Source: Cinclus cinclus
Lineage: Eukaryota > Chordata > Aves > Passeriformes > Cinclidae
Assembly (NCBI RefSeq): GCF_963662255.1
Contig: NC_085060.1
Location: forward strand, 6,201,630 to 6,265,629
Length of the DNA: 64,000 nucleotides
Direction: 5' to 3'
Part shown: in pieces, positions 31,480 to 42,468 of the stretch
How positions within the stretch are numbered: position 1 is the stretch's first letter
Layout: every line of letters begins with the position of its first letter
Position numbers and translations under genes: made by a program
Notes under the pieces: model-generated
The model's input: the letters and a program-made list of their open reading frames with translations, nothing else
Databases searched by the model: none
Told to the model about the DNA's origin: nothing

Positions 31480-34400
31480 GAACAGGTGATGTATTAGATG
31501 CTTGAAAAACTTTCTCACATCTAGTTTTCAGAGTTTGTGAAATGACAGGTGTTCTGTTTGTTTGTTTGTTTCCAAAAGGACAAATCTTCAAACCGTTCTA
31601 AGCATATAAGGTTAGTGAGAGCATGCAGCACCTTAATCGACTGTGAAATTTATCTGATCGGTTTCTTTCAGGAAACATTTATAATATATTTGGTGTCTTA
31701 TGGTTTTTTTTACGTATTAGGACACTATTTGTACTAATACAGATCTATCTGTAGAAAACAGAAACCTAACAGGGAATACTGAGCTGAATCTTCTCTTACT
31801 CTGCAAAACAGCCTTTCCATCACACCTAAATGCCTAAGGCCACAAAATAATTCCATAATGCTTTGGAAAAATCATTTAGTATCCTAAATTCTGTAGAATA
31901 TTCAGAAATATATTGATCCATCATTCCTCTGTGTGCTGTATAACTGGACCTTTCAGTCCAAGAAGTAAAAAGTAGCTTGCCAACATTCCATTTAGACATC
32001 TCTCAGCCAAGCTGAGAGGTGTCTATTGCAATGATTTTGCATAGAGCTGTGATGGTGGCAGAAGGGTGATGCAATGACCTCCTTGTTAAGCAGTAGGGCC
32101 AGTGGAGTTGGAACACCTCTATTTCACCACCCACCTTAGGTAATGTTGCCCAATTACTTTAAAATACGCCACCTGTGACCACAGTGCATCAGTAGCAAAA
32201 TGGGAAATAAAAGCCTGACTCTGAGATTCTTCTGCTGTACTAATTGCATTTTCACTTCATAATAAAGAATGTGCATGAGGGAGCTATAATTTTCGCAGTC
32301 CAGCCGACAATTTTTTATTCCTGATGAGTGTATTTATTCAGCTATGATTCTGTCCTGAGCTTTTGTAATTTTATTTATTGCTATGCTTATTTGTAAAAAT
32401 AATAAAATCGATAGAGTATTGGAGTAAGGGGGGGGGGGGGGGGGGGGAAGAGAAAAATATCACTTAGAGTCACTACAATAAATTTGTTGCAGGATAAAAA
32501 ACTCCAGAGACAAAAAGTAGATAAATGCCTGCTGATAAAGACTGAAGGCAAAATCTGAATCACTCATTGATTCATCATGTCTTTTCTTCAGCATTTATAG
32601 AGCCAAACAAATAAGATAAAGGGAAGAGATAATCCCAGTAGCGTAATGAGAGTTTTACAGTCACCATAAAGATCTATCTTCTGAGGACTGAATAGAGAGA
32701 TGTGCTCTATAGATTTGTATTTAATAATGAGATAGAGGGTGTTGTGGACTCATCTGGGCATTAGAGTAGCTTAGCTGTCTTTTGAAGCATCATCAGTTGT
32801 AGCATGAGCTAACTTCACCCTCTTAGTTTGTTTTGGGGTTTATGATTTTTAAGCCTTATTTGTTTTAGAAATGAGGTGATGTAATAGAATTCTCCTTCTA
32901 TCCCACTTCTATTAGCTGGTTATATTGATTATTTTAATGAAACAGAATAGAAAATCAGCAAACTCTATGAGACATAGTTACAAGTTTAATGGAAATACAT
33001 GGTGAAGAAGACCATGATGATTATCCTACTTAAAACAGGATCTTGATTCTGTATTTCAATGAAACATTTACCAGAAAGAAGAGGCAGATGAATGTCCCAT
33101 TTCTCCATGAGACCATTTTAGTTAAGGACTCTGACTGTCAAAGATGAAAAATCCACAGGAAGCCGGTTGACTTCAGCTCAGCTAGACAAACAGTTACAGC
33201 ACTCTTTGGGAAGGTTGCACGTTTGTGTTATTTTTGTTCATTGTGTTAAGAAAAAAAGCATGTTTTTTCATGTTTTGAGACTAAATCGTCATTAAGGGAG
33301 TCACAGTTTTCAAGAAGGTCAAAAGTCACTATCTATTCATGCACGCAATTTTTAATTCCATTTTACTAAGCTGTCGTGGTCATCAACATAGTAGACAATC
33401 CTTGCAGCCTACAGAGACAGCCAAAGTAAATAGGAAAGGATAGGCTCCATGATGTATAACCACCATGGAAACTAGCAGGGTTCTGTTGGTGTTTATTGTT
33501 TGCATTGGACCACTGCCAACTTATATTTCCTTCTTGAGAACAAAACAAGAAATGAAATTTTTTCCCTGGCTGATGCAGAAGTGGGACTTCCCAAGATGAA
33601 AAAGGTTGACGATACTTGACTGAAGTTCACACTGTAGTCCTTTCAAACCATTCCTTAGTTCTTCTATTGCTGTTCTGCTGGTTTTACTCTATTGCAGTGC
33701 AGATTTTATCCCACATCCTCACAGAGGATCTTTCAGGTGCTTGAAATGTTTTAATGGACACTGCTAAGCAACATCAGTAAGCAGAAATGTCATCAAATGC
33801 TGCTGTGCTGGACTTACTGGGTACTGCTGTCTCCCCTGAGGCCCTGGCCCAAAGGAGTGTGAGAGGAGGGCATATCAGTTTCTCTAGAAAGGTTACTGTT
33901 TTGCATAGAATAGTTAATAACATTGAGCAAACGTCTTGGTCTCCCATGGATTTCTCTTTTTTTCTTTTTTCTCAACATATTCTTTTTCTCATTATCTGTG
34001 CTTGGCTTTTATATAATAAACTGTTACTAGTTTAGGGACTGGATCTAAAATGACTGCTTATTTTACTTGCCTATGCACCCTGATTCTACAGCTGAACCAA
34101 AGCTCTTACTTTCCACCAGATTTAAATTGGATTTTTATTCAACAGCCAAATAATTTAGAGGGTTTCTCTAATCTCTGCTACTCTGGCTCATTAAGTGCAA
34201 AAGAATTGTCACTTCCATTCACCCTCATTGAAAAAACAGCTTTTAGTAACTTTGCATATAGCTTGAAGGCTGCTTTTGTTCCCCAAAATTAGTTTATGTT
34301 TAGCCTATATTAGTTATTCCCCTAGATACTGTGTCCCAGGCAGCTCAGTATTCAAGAGTCCTTGCAAATACAGAAGAATAACACCAAAGACTTGCTACAA

Positions 34401-36479
34401 AGACCTCATTGTAAAACTAAAAGGATTTCCTGTGAATAAGAGCTACACATGGACTTAACGCTGCTGGGAGCAAGAACATACAAGGAGAAACTAACTACAT
34501 AGTGAAGCCAAGACATTACTGTTTTTTAATGATTTCTTTGTAGATAGAGAGAAGAGGTCTTTTCCCAAGGAGCTCATGATAATACACCGTAGCCAAGAAC
34601 ACAAAGGAGAATGTTGTATAGAAGGAAGAAAGGCAGCCTTGAAGGAAGAGAGGAAGCTCTGAGCCTTCTCCATCCTTCTGTTCTTTTCTACTCATTGAGA
34701 TGAGGTGTGAATGTAACTGATAGGCAATGCACACTGCCTCTTCTGTAGACAGGGATTTCAATGGGATATAATGATTTCTCAGTCCTACATTATGGTGCTA
34801 GTTCAAAGGGGTGGCAGAACACATCTTAAAAGGACATCATTCTCAAGGCATATGCCATAGGACTGCTCACTACAGCACACAATGAATCCCTGTAAGGAAC
34901 CTCTAGTAATTATTGTCAGAACTGCATGGAAGGTGGTGTCTAATCTACACAAACTTTATCATTAGATGTAAAGAAGTGATCATGATATAGGAAAGCAGTA
35001 GAAGCTCAGTGTTGACTTCGTTGAGCCAGATTTACAAATGTATTTAAAAAAAAACAACAAAAAAAAAGTTATTTATCTAAAGCACTTTTTCCTTGAAAGT
35101 GTCCTCCTACCTTGGATAGCTTTAAAAAACCCCATATTTGTATTAGGAGTGGACTTCATTGTTACCATACATCAGTGCAAGTTGAGAGTAACTTCAGCCT
35201 GAAAATATAAAAGAGATGAGATTTGGGGGTCAGTCTTTCTCATATTGAATATTAATACATTTATGCAATTTGAGAAATAATTAATATTCAGCTCAATACA
35301 TCTTAAATGGTAGAGGAAGGAGAGGAGAGGATGGAAATGCTCTTTCTGTAGTGTTTTAAACATGAAATAAGAATTAGGATTGTATGTTCTGTGCAATGTG
35401 CTCTGAGTTTATTTTCTCAGTTTCATGACTAAGGTTGGCCAAGGGATGGTTTCTTAGCCAGGGCGAATCTAGGAACAGTCTTTTGGTCTTGGAGTAGGAT
35501 AGGATCTGATATTCATTTTCTGAATACAGACACAGAGGAGTGGGCAAACCTCACCTCTTCTCTTTGCAACAAAATATAACATGGTTTTGCTGCAGACCAA
35601 AGAGCTCACCTTGTGTCCTCTCCCTGACCACAAGCAGTAGGGGATGATTAGGAGAACAGCTGCTCTACACTCATTTTGATCAGTGTGCAGCTCAGAAGCT
35701 TCACAAAAGAGGACAGTGTCTACTAAACTGGATTTTGATTACATCTCCTTTACTGTTCCACATGATCCTCACCTCAGTTTTGTCTCTAGCACATGTTTGG
35801 CTGGAGCTAACCCCGGACATGGAATTAGAGCATTTCTGCAGTATACAAAAGCCAACTTTGTGTGTGTGCAAGGTATTCATTCTGGCTCTACTGCACCATT
35901 TGGTGAAAAAAATTATCGTTATTTAGAAAGGAGGAGAAGCTCTGAGGATGACTTTCCTGTCAGCTTAAAGGTGGGACTGTCTGGCCATTTCATGCCTTTT
36001 GGTTATTTTCTGTTTTATCTAATGACAACATGCTCATGTTTGCCCTTCCCTAAAGCTTTAGTGATGAATTTGTAGCTGTTGGACCAATGTGATTACATGC
36101 TGAACCACACTGATCTAATCTTGCTCTTTCTCTGTTTCCTTGACCTTTCCACCTCTTTCCTCCATGCATTCAGCCTCTCATTTTTATAAGGAAAACCAAA
36201 AGCTGCTCATACTCTAATCATAGTGACCTTGGAGTCTTAGTTGGTGAGAAGCTACCTCATTTTGCATTCTAAGCCATAATTAGTGTCAGTCAATGTCAGT
36301 GGCATGAGAAACAGCTACAAGCAAGAAAGGTCAAAGCCTGACTGTTCCTGCAGCCGAGTGCACAACAGGATAGGTGGGTGTCCACTAACAGAAATTTGTG
36401 TCTATTAGTAATCTCACAGGATACTCAACCTCACCATGTAGTTGCCAGGTACAATTTCAGATCATAGTTTTTTCATGTT
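31480..36479. other. Unique AT-rich sequence, no gene seen
   Basis: Apart from a (GTTT)4 run at about 31553-31572 and the G20 run at 32428-32447, no repeat was recognised. 32280-32420 could be conserved non-coding DNA: it has isolated CpGs in AT-rich context. The 130-codon + frame at 35683-36075 has no recognisable domain. Confidence 0.45.
32428..32447. repeat. G20 homopolymer
   Basis: Twenty consecutive G in an otherwise AT-rich region. Long poly-G is much rarer than poly-A in vertebrate DNA. It can form a G-quadruplex and its true length is hard to sequence, so the count may be off. Confidence 0.9.
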
Positions 36480-36780
36480 AGAGTATTAGTTTCGATAACC
36501 ATGCAGAGACAGATGGCATTTTGTCGGCTTTCCAAAGCAGAGGAATAATTTGCCGAGCTGTAGCTTGTGTAATGAGAAGCCAAGTAAGTTGAAGATGAGG
36601 TAAAACCAAAGCATCTGTCGGTCCTCGTGTGCCAGCTTTTAGATGCCGCATACAAACTAATATTTCCACACAAAAAAAGTAGTGACTGTTACAGATTTGT
36701 GTAAAAAAGATGGCGTTTGATAACAATGCCACAACAGATGTCGTTGAGTCCGTGCTTGATTTTTACTACTGCTCTGTGCA
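36480..36780. promoter_or_regulatory. Candidate conserved non-coding element
   Basis: This ~300-base block keeps about 9 CpG dinucleotides between 36490 and 36760 (in 'ttcgat', 'gtcggc', 'gccgag', 'gtcggtcctcg', 'gccgca', 'ggcgtt', 'gtcgttgagtccg'). The preceding several hundred bases have almost none. It contains no simple repeats, no recognised transposon and no convincing exon; the short minus-strand open frames across it have no recognised content. CpG retention in AT-rich, gene-poor bird DNA is typical of conserved developmental enhancers. This is inference from composition only, without an alignment. Confidence 0.35.
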
Positions 36781-39700
36781 TTTTTGGAAGAGATACTAGC
36801 TCTGCACAGCTTGTATGGAGTATGTTCATTATAAAATTTTATTTTTCAGGAAACAATGAGATGGAAATTTTGTAGCTAATCTGATATTGTCCTTCTTTAT
36901 CATGCTTCCTTGGTGGTTAGGGAGGAGGAGTTTATTCTTGTTTGATTCCTTCCCAATCTCTTTTATGTAAGAGAAGTGTATATACCTATATAATGTATAT
37001 AATATAAACATCTTTAAAGAGCTCTCTATTAAAATACAATGAAAATTTTGAGGTTGCTTGCATTATCTAATATTACATTTTTCAGCATGTGTCATGGAAA
37101 ATGTGTAATTATATATTCCCTATTCAAAGAAATCCTTCTCTTCACCTTAATCCTATTCTTTCTCATCTTCTTTGATGAGAGAGAACAATGTTTCAGAAGT
37201 TCCTCTTTAAGAGCAGAGCTTGTAAAAAGAAACCCATGGAATACTGAAACCTACTTGACTCAATTGCCTTGGTAATACATGTGGCAACTTAATAAAAGCA
37301 GCTTCTGTCTAGGTCAAAATTATTTAAGGCATGCATACTTCACCTAAAATATGAGGTTTTTTACTAAATACCTGCTATGATGTGGTATCTTCTGCACAGT
37401 CTGCATTGAGTGTTAGGCGTCTGAGGGGCCTGGTGGGATTGAATGAAGGGGGACAAGTACTCCTCAAAGTTGTGAACCTGACAAGGGCTAAATATTTATG
37501 TCCAAGCCTTTTTCAGAAGGAGAAGCAGTAGGTCCATGGGTCAATACAAGGAAGGCAAAGAGAGAAACAGCCCTTGAGAGAGAGAAGGGAAGGGAAGGGA
37601 AGGCAGCTCCCCCAGGAGTGCGGCTGGGTGTAAACTTCAAAGGGATCCAAAGCTAGAAAGCTGCTTGTTTTTATTATGCTTCTGCTGGGTTTTTTTTCTT
37701 GGTTGTGAATAGTGGTGCAAATGTTGCTTTGCTGGGTGCAGGGGTGGGGAGGAGGGAACACAGGTGTAGCTTTGTGTTCAGCTGGATGTCTTGTTCCCAG
37801 GGAGCTGCACTGGCACGCTCCTGCCAAAGCCTATTGGTGGGACTGAACCACAGCCAAGAGCTCGAAGTCCAGTTTGAGGCAAAAATGGCAATAGGTAAAC
37901 TTTACAGGGATTGAATCTGAGTGGCAAAGATATAACATGTTGATTATAGAAAGATAGAGTAGTGATTGATTAATCAATCATTTTTTTTTCTAGCTGGAGC
38001 CCTGAAGCAAAGAAGAGTGTAACTCTGAGATTATAAAGTGTTTTCACCATGGGTTAGCAGATGCTCTCAGCCAAGGGAGTACTATTAGACCTTGCCAATT
38101 CTTCAAAACGCTTTCCTCTGCCAACCAGCATTACCTCTGCCTTAGCCACACTGAACCCTCACACCCAGTTTTTATCCAATACAAGATTTTTGCTGAGTGT
38201 TGTAAGATCAGGCATTTTTCCGCAGTAGATTAGATTCACTGACTTTCTCTCCATAGTATTCAAATGGTGTTTACAACACAGAGTTAGAGGCTGAAAAATG
38301 CCATATTTTGTACAATTATCATAGAGTTTAAATTGATTATCCTAATGGAGATCTGCTGTTTTCAAAATGTTGCTCTCTCTCTGGCTTTATACTGCTTATT
38401 GTAGACTGCTGATGCCTTATAACTTACGCATTCTGTTTTCATTCACTCATTTCATATGAGTGTGAAACATAATCCAAAGGTTTGGGGTATTAAAGCCAAA
38501 CCCTTTTAAGGACTGTATTCAGTAACTAATATTAGTACATAAAATGTGGGCAAGAATGGGCAAAATATACTTGTGCTACATGAAGAGTGAAAAACAGCAT
38601 AATATTTTACTTCTGCACCTGTACAGGAAAATCAGGCTCATTCAATATTCTTTATTGTGCTTGAATGTTCATTTATTCAATACCATCTGCAAGAGCTTTG
38701 CTTCCTCCCAGATACTCCACATAAAACCCTTCATTTGATAAAATTAATGCTGATAATATCTTTGGATCTTATCCTTGGAGACAGTTTGGGTTTCTTTGTA
38801 CGAAATAGTTTTAGATGTCTGTAAAAGGCTACAAATCCAGCAGCTTAGAATATTTGTGTCTCTGCAATGTGAAAACCAAAGTGAAATGGGAAGATGAGTA
38901 GGGGTTTTCATGGAGGTCTGGAGGAAGAAATGGTGCTGTGTGTTGAGACACAGCACACTTGGGTTCTACTCCCAGTCTGTCCAAGAACTTCTTGCAGAAT
39001 ATTCAACCTTCTTTTCTCTTCGATCTCGCTATGTTGTGTGAGTCTGTGTATGTTTAATTGGGAAGGGGTTTATCTTTTTCTTTATGGCACAATGAGAGGC
39101 TTAAAAACCACTGAAGGTTCTGAAATACTTGGATCCAACAGGAAAGACCATGACAGAACAATAACAAAGTTCACAATAACTTCTGTCTTTCAGAAATTAT
39201 CAACATTGCAAGTTAGTTTTAAACATAAATAACTAAAGACATAAGGGCAAAGGCAGCCAAATTAACTTATCATGCTGAAAATAAGTGATAACAGTCGGGC
39301 TCTCGAATACAAAAATTTTAATAAATCAAAATACATATTTAAAATCTGCAAGTTTAATTGGTATAGGAATATTTTTAGTAGATAAGAGGATGAGCACCAA
39401 ATATACTTTAAATTTGGTATCATTAAAGATGATCCAAGAAGTTAATACATTTTTTTGGCATCACGTTCTTGAAGTACTTTTTGCTTTAATGCTGAGCATA
39501 ATATATTACTATGATTGTGGTATATAATTTGTTAGAATAATGTTCTGATGAGCCACTTGTACAGTGTCAGCTTGAAGTAGATTAAATCCTTTTTCTTGAA
39601 CTATCTGTTATTCCTCTGCATGTTCTCTGTGCTGTGTTTTCCACTGACCCTTGTTTGCTAATGATACTTTTTATTAGTGCCAGTTAGAATAAATTGGTCT

Positions 39701-40374
39701 GGTAGGTTTACAGCAAAGTTGTTAATAATGTTTTCCACCTCAGTGCAATGAATAAAACACAAATCATTCAACTCACTTCAAAGTGCAGGGGCACTTCAAT
39801 GCATGCAGTTTTTGTAATTTGTGTGACTGGTGCAGTATTTTATAAAAATACTATTCACAAAATATTTTGGCACCCAGGATGCATTATTTCCTCTTTCAGG
39901 TGATGAATTTCAGTTAGAGGAGCATCTTTCATATGATGGGCATAGTTAAGAAAAAACAAACAGCAAATAACTTAAAGATGATGGAATGAACTCCAGTGGT
40001 CTTTGCTTTGTACCCTGACTAATGCAAACACTGACAACAAGGAAAGAAAGTCAAGTCTGGTGCTCTTTTTTCACATATTCATGAAGCTGAGCAGTAATAG
40101 TAGAATGAGGACTGGGTCCACATCTTGCATCACTCTACTGAATACAGCAAAGTTATTGTGTATTGATAAAAATTCATATATAGCATAAAAATTCTGCTCA
40201 TATCTGGTATTTTTTTTCCCAGTAGACTAAACTGCTTTTATGGGCACTATGGGGAGGTGCCATTGCATCTGACAGCTAATCAGTTAATGGTCTGAAGGAC
40301 CAGGAGAAAACAATAGGCTGTTTCAAAGCACTGGACCTAGTTGTCAGCTCTTGTAAATTGGCATTAGCTGAGTT
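36781..40374. other. Unique AT-rich sequence, no gene seen
   Basis: A short (GGAAG)n-like tract lies at about 37576-37603. No mobile element or exon was recognised. Open frames reach at most 112 codons (38894-39232) without recognisable content. Confidence 0.5.
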
Positions 40375-40418
40375 GGGTTTTGTTGGGGTCTTTGGGGTTT
40401 TTGGGGTTTTTTTTTTTT
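40375..40418 (+). other. G-quadruplex-capable T/G tract followed by T12
   Basis: Four G runs (40375-40377, 40385-40388, 40394-40397, 40403-40406) are separated by T-rich loops of 7, 5 and 5 bases. This fits the standard G3+N1-7 quadruplex rule on the + strand. A T run follows (40407-40418). Similar T/G tracts occur near 19650 and 22958 in this window, so it may simply be a type of low-complexity DNA common in this genome. Confidence 0.75.
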
Positions 40419-40754
40419 AGTGATATCTGATTTATAGGTTGTAGTTCTACCATTTAGAAATACTCCCATTACCATTTCTTCCAGGTTGGTGTGTAGTCCA
40501 TGGCTCTCAAGTGAAATGTATTTAGCTGGGAAGGTGGCTACATTCTACTATCTCCTCTCTCCCTTATGTATCTCATTCTGGGGGTTGTGCTCAGTGTACT
40601 GTCTCTCTGGCTCACCATTCTTTCTGTGATTCATCTCCCCTCCTGGTAGGACCATGATCTCCCAAACACAGAGGATACTTTTCAGATTTTCAGAGTTCTT
40701 CTAGGCCTAAGAATTGTATAAGTGTGAACTTTGTGTTCATTACCCTGGGATGAC

Positions 40755-41357
40755 CCAGACACACGTCCTTGTGGCAAAAAGGGCCAAGAGCAGTGGCCTG
40801 GATTGCACGAGGAAGAGCAATGCCAGCAGCTCTGGGGAGATGATCTTCCATCTACTCAGCCCTGGTGAGGCCACACCTGGAGGGCTGCGTCCAGGTCTGG
40901 CCTCCCCTGTACAAGGCATACTGGACTTACTGGAGAGAGGCCAGCAAAGGACCATGAAGATGGTTAAGGGATTGGAGCATCTGTCATAGGAGGGGGGGGC
41001 AGAAGAGCTGGTAATGCATCTTGGAGATCAGGAGGAACTTACCAGTCTATGGGAATACCTGATGGTGGAGTAAAGAAACCAGAGACAGATTCTTCTCAGT
41101 GATGCCCTGTGACAGGACAAGAGGCAATGGGTACAAACAGAAATACAGGATATTCCATTTTAACATAAGCAAAACTTTTTTTTATTGTGGGGGTGGTCAG
41201 ACACAGAACAGATTGTTCAGAGTGCCTCCATAGTCTCCATCCTTGGAGATACTCAAAACCCAACTGGACACAGTCTGCTATAGCTTATCCCACTCTGAAC
41301 GGTGGGTGGGACTGGCTCATTTCCCAGGGTGTCTTCCCACCTCAGGTGTCCTGTAAT
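40755..41357 (+). repeat. CR1 LINE, 3' fragment (~600 bases)
   Basis: This is the longest CR1 copy here. It follows the end of the CR1 ORF2 (reverse transcriptase C-terminal region) in order: 'gtccttgtggcaaaaagggc', 'ctactcagccctggtgaggc', 'ccatgaagatggttaaggga', 'gtgacaggacaagaggcaat', 'catccttggagatactcaaa', then the 3' tail to about 'caggtgtcctgtaatgag'. The reading frame is disrupted by stops and indels, including a G-rich insertion near 40992, and a segment seems to be missing between about 41000 and 41060. It is therefore an inactive fossil. The terminal octamer repeats are poorly kept, which suggests greater age than the copy at 20 kb. Confidence 0.92.
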
Positions 41358-42425
41358 GAGACCTCAGACCTTGCTACTTTTAGCTTGTTGCAAATGCAAT
41401 AGTAGATCTCTGGCATCTATCTGCTCTCTTGTCCATCTGCTAGAGTGGCGTGATGCCCACTCAGAAGGTGCTATGCCAGTTTCAACAAGGCACAGGTGCC
41501 AACCAAACATAGATTTAGAAAGATACCCTGCATAGGATCCTCCTGGTAGTAAGTAATGCCAAATTAGACCCACATGCTTCATTACGAGGAATCACATCTG
41601 TTGAGGCTTGTGGGCATTGTACCATCAATTACAGCCTTTATCCTCTCATTCTCTTTCCTAAAAGCTTTAGTGAATGGAAAGCAAAATTTATGAGCCAATC
41701 AAGTGCCTTGAGAAAATGTGGGCTTTTCCCTAGTGATCTCTGTCTTGAAATCTCAAAATTCAAGCTGCTAGTGTTTATTTCCCTCTGTTAGACATAATTC
41801 AGTATACGCTAGATTTGCTTGTGAGAGCAATAGAAGAAAAAAACCTGAAAAACATATTCTTTCTTGTCACTTAATACCATGAGAGAAGGATTGTGTGCAA
41901 TTCATTTGATACTTGTTAGTCCCTAAAGAATTATTTGGACTGGTACATCCATTAAGTAGAAGGAAATGCATAAATTTGGTTGTTGTGCATTCTCAAGTTC
42001 ACTTTGGCATGTAAAAGATTATGAGCGTACATCTCTGCTGGCCACTGTTTTGTCTATGTTGTGTGAGAACTGAAGTTGTTATGTCGCTCAACATATGCTG
42101 TAAGAAGAACTCATGATGCAGGAAAAATGATTAAAAACTATTAAGCCCTCTTGCTTCAAGAACTTTGGGCCTGTGTGGATAAAGAAGGGTGGCAAAGTGC
42201 TGCCTGCTCACTTGGGAGCAGTTACCTGTGGCAGTCAATGGGATATCAGTCCTTGGGACATCAGTCCTTCACATCATGTGGGCTGGCTTTGGAGTTTGCT
42301 ATGCCAGGAAGAGGCTTTTCATTGTTAACCCTCAGTCATCATGACCTCTGCTCAGGGGCTTTCTTTCAAGATCTCCCTAAACTACAGCATGTGATTTGCC
42401 ATCAGTGAAATATTTTAAGGACTGA
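41358..42425. other. Unique AT-rich sequence, no gene seen
   Basis: No recognised repeat or exon. A small local duplication of 'catcagtcctt' lies around 42244-42272. Confidence 0.5.
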
Positions 42426-42468
42426 GAAATGCCAGAGCATATATATATATATAATAATGCCAGAGCAC
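42426..42468. repeat. (TA)n tract flanked by a 12-base direct repeat
   Basis: A TA run (about 42439-42453) has the same motif, 'aatgccagagca', on both sides. The arrangement could come from replication slippage or from a small insertion that duplicated its target. The unit is too short to be a known transposon. Confidence 0.75.

Noticed and set aside
35683..36075. 130-codon + strand frame
   Set aside because: No recognised domain, AT-rich context and no supporting signals.
40714..40989. 91-codon frame with retroelement-like text
   Set aside because: It is a frame through the disrupted CR1 ORF2 end, not a host gene.
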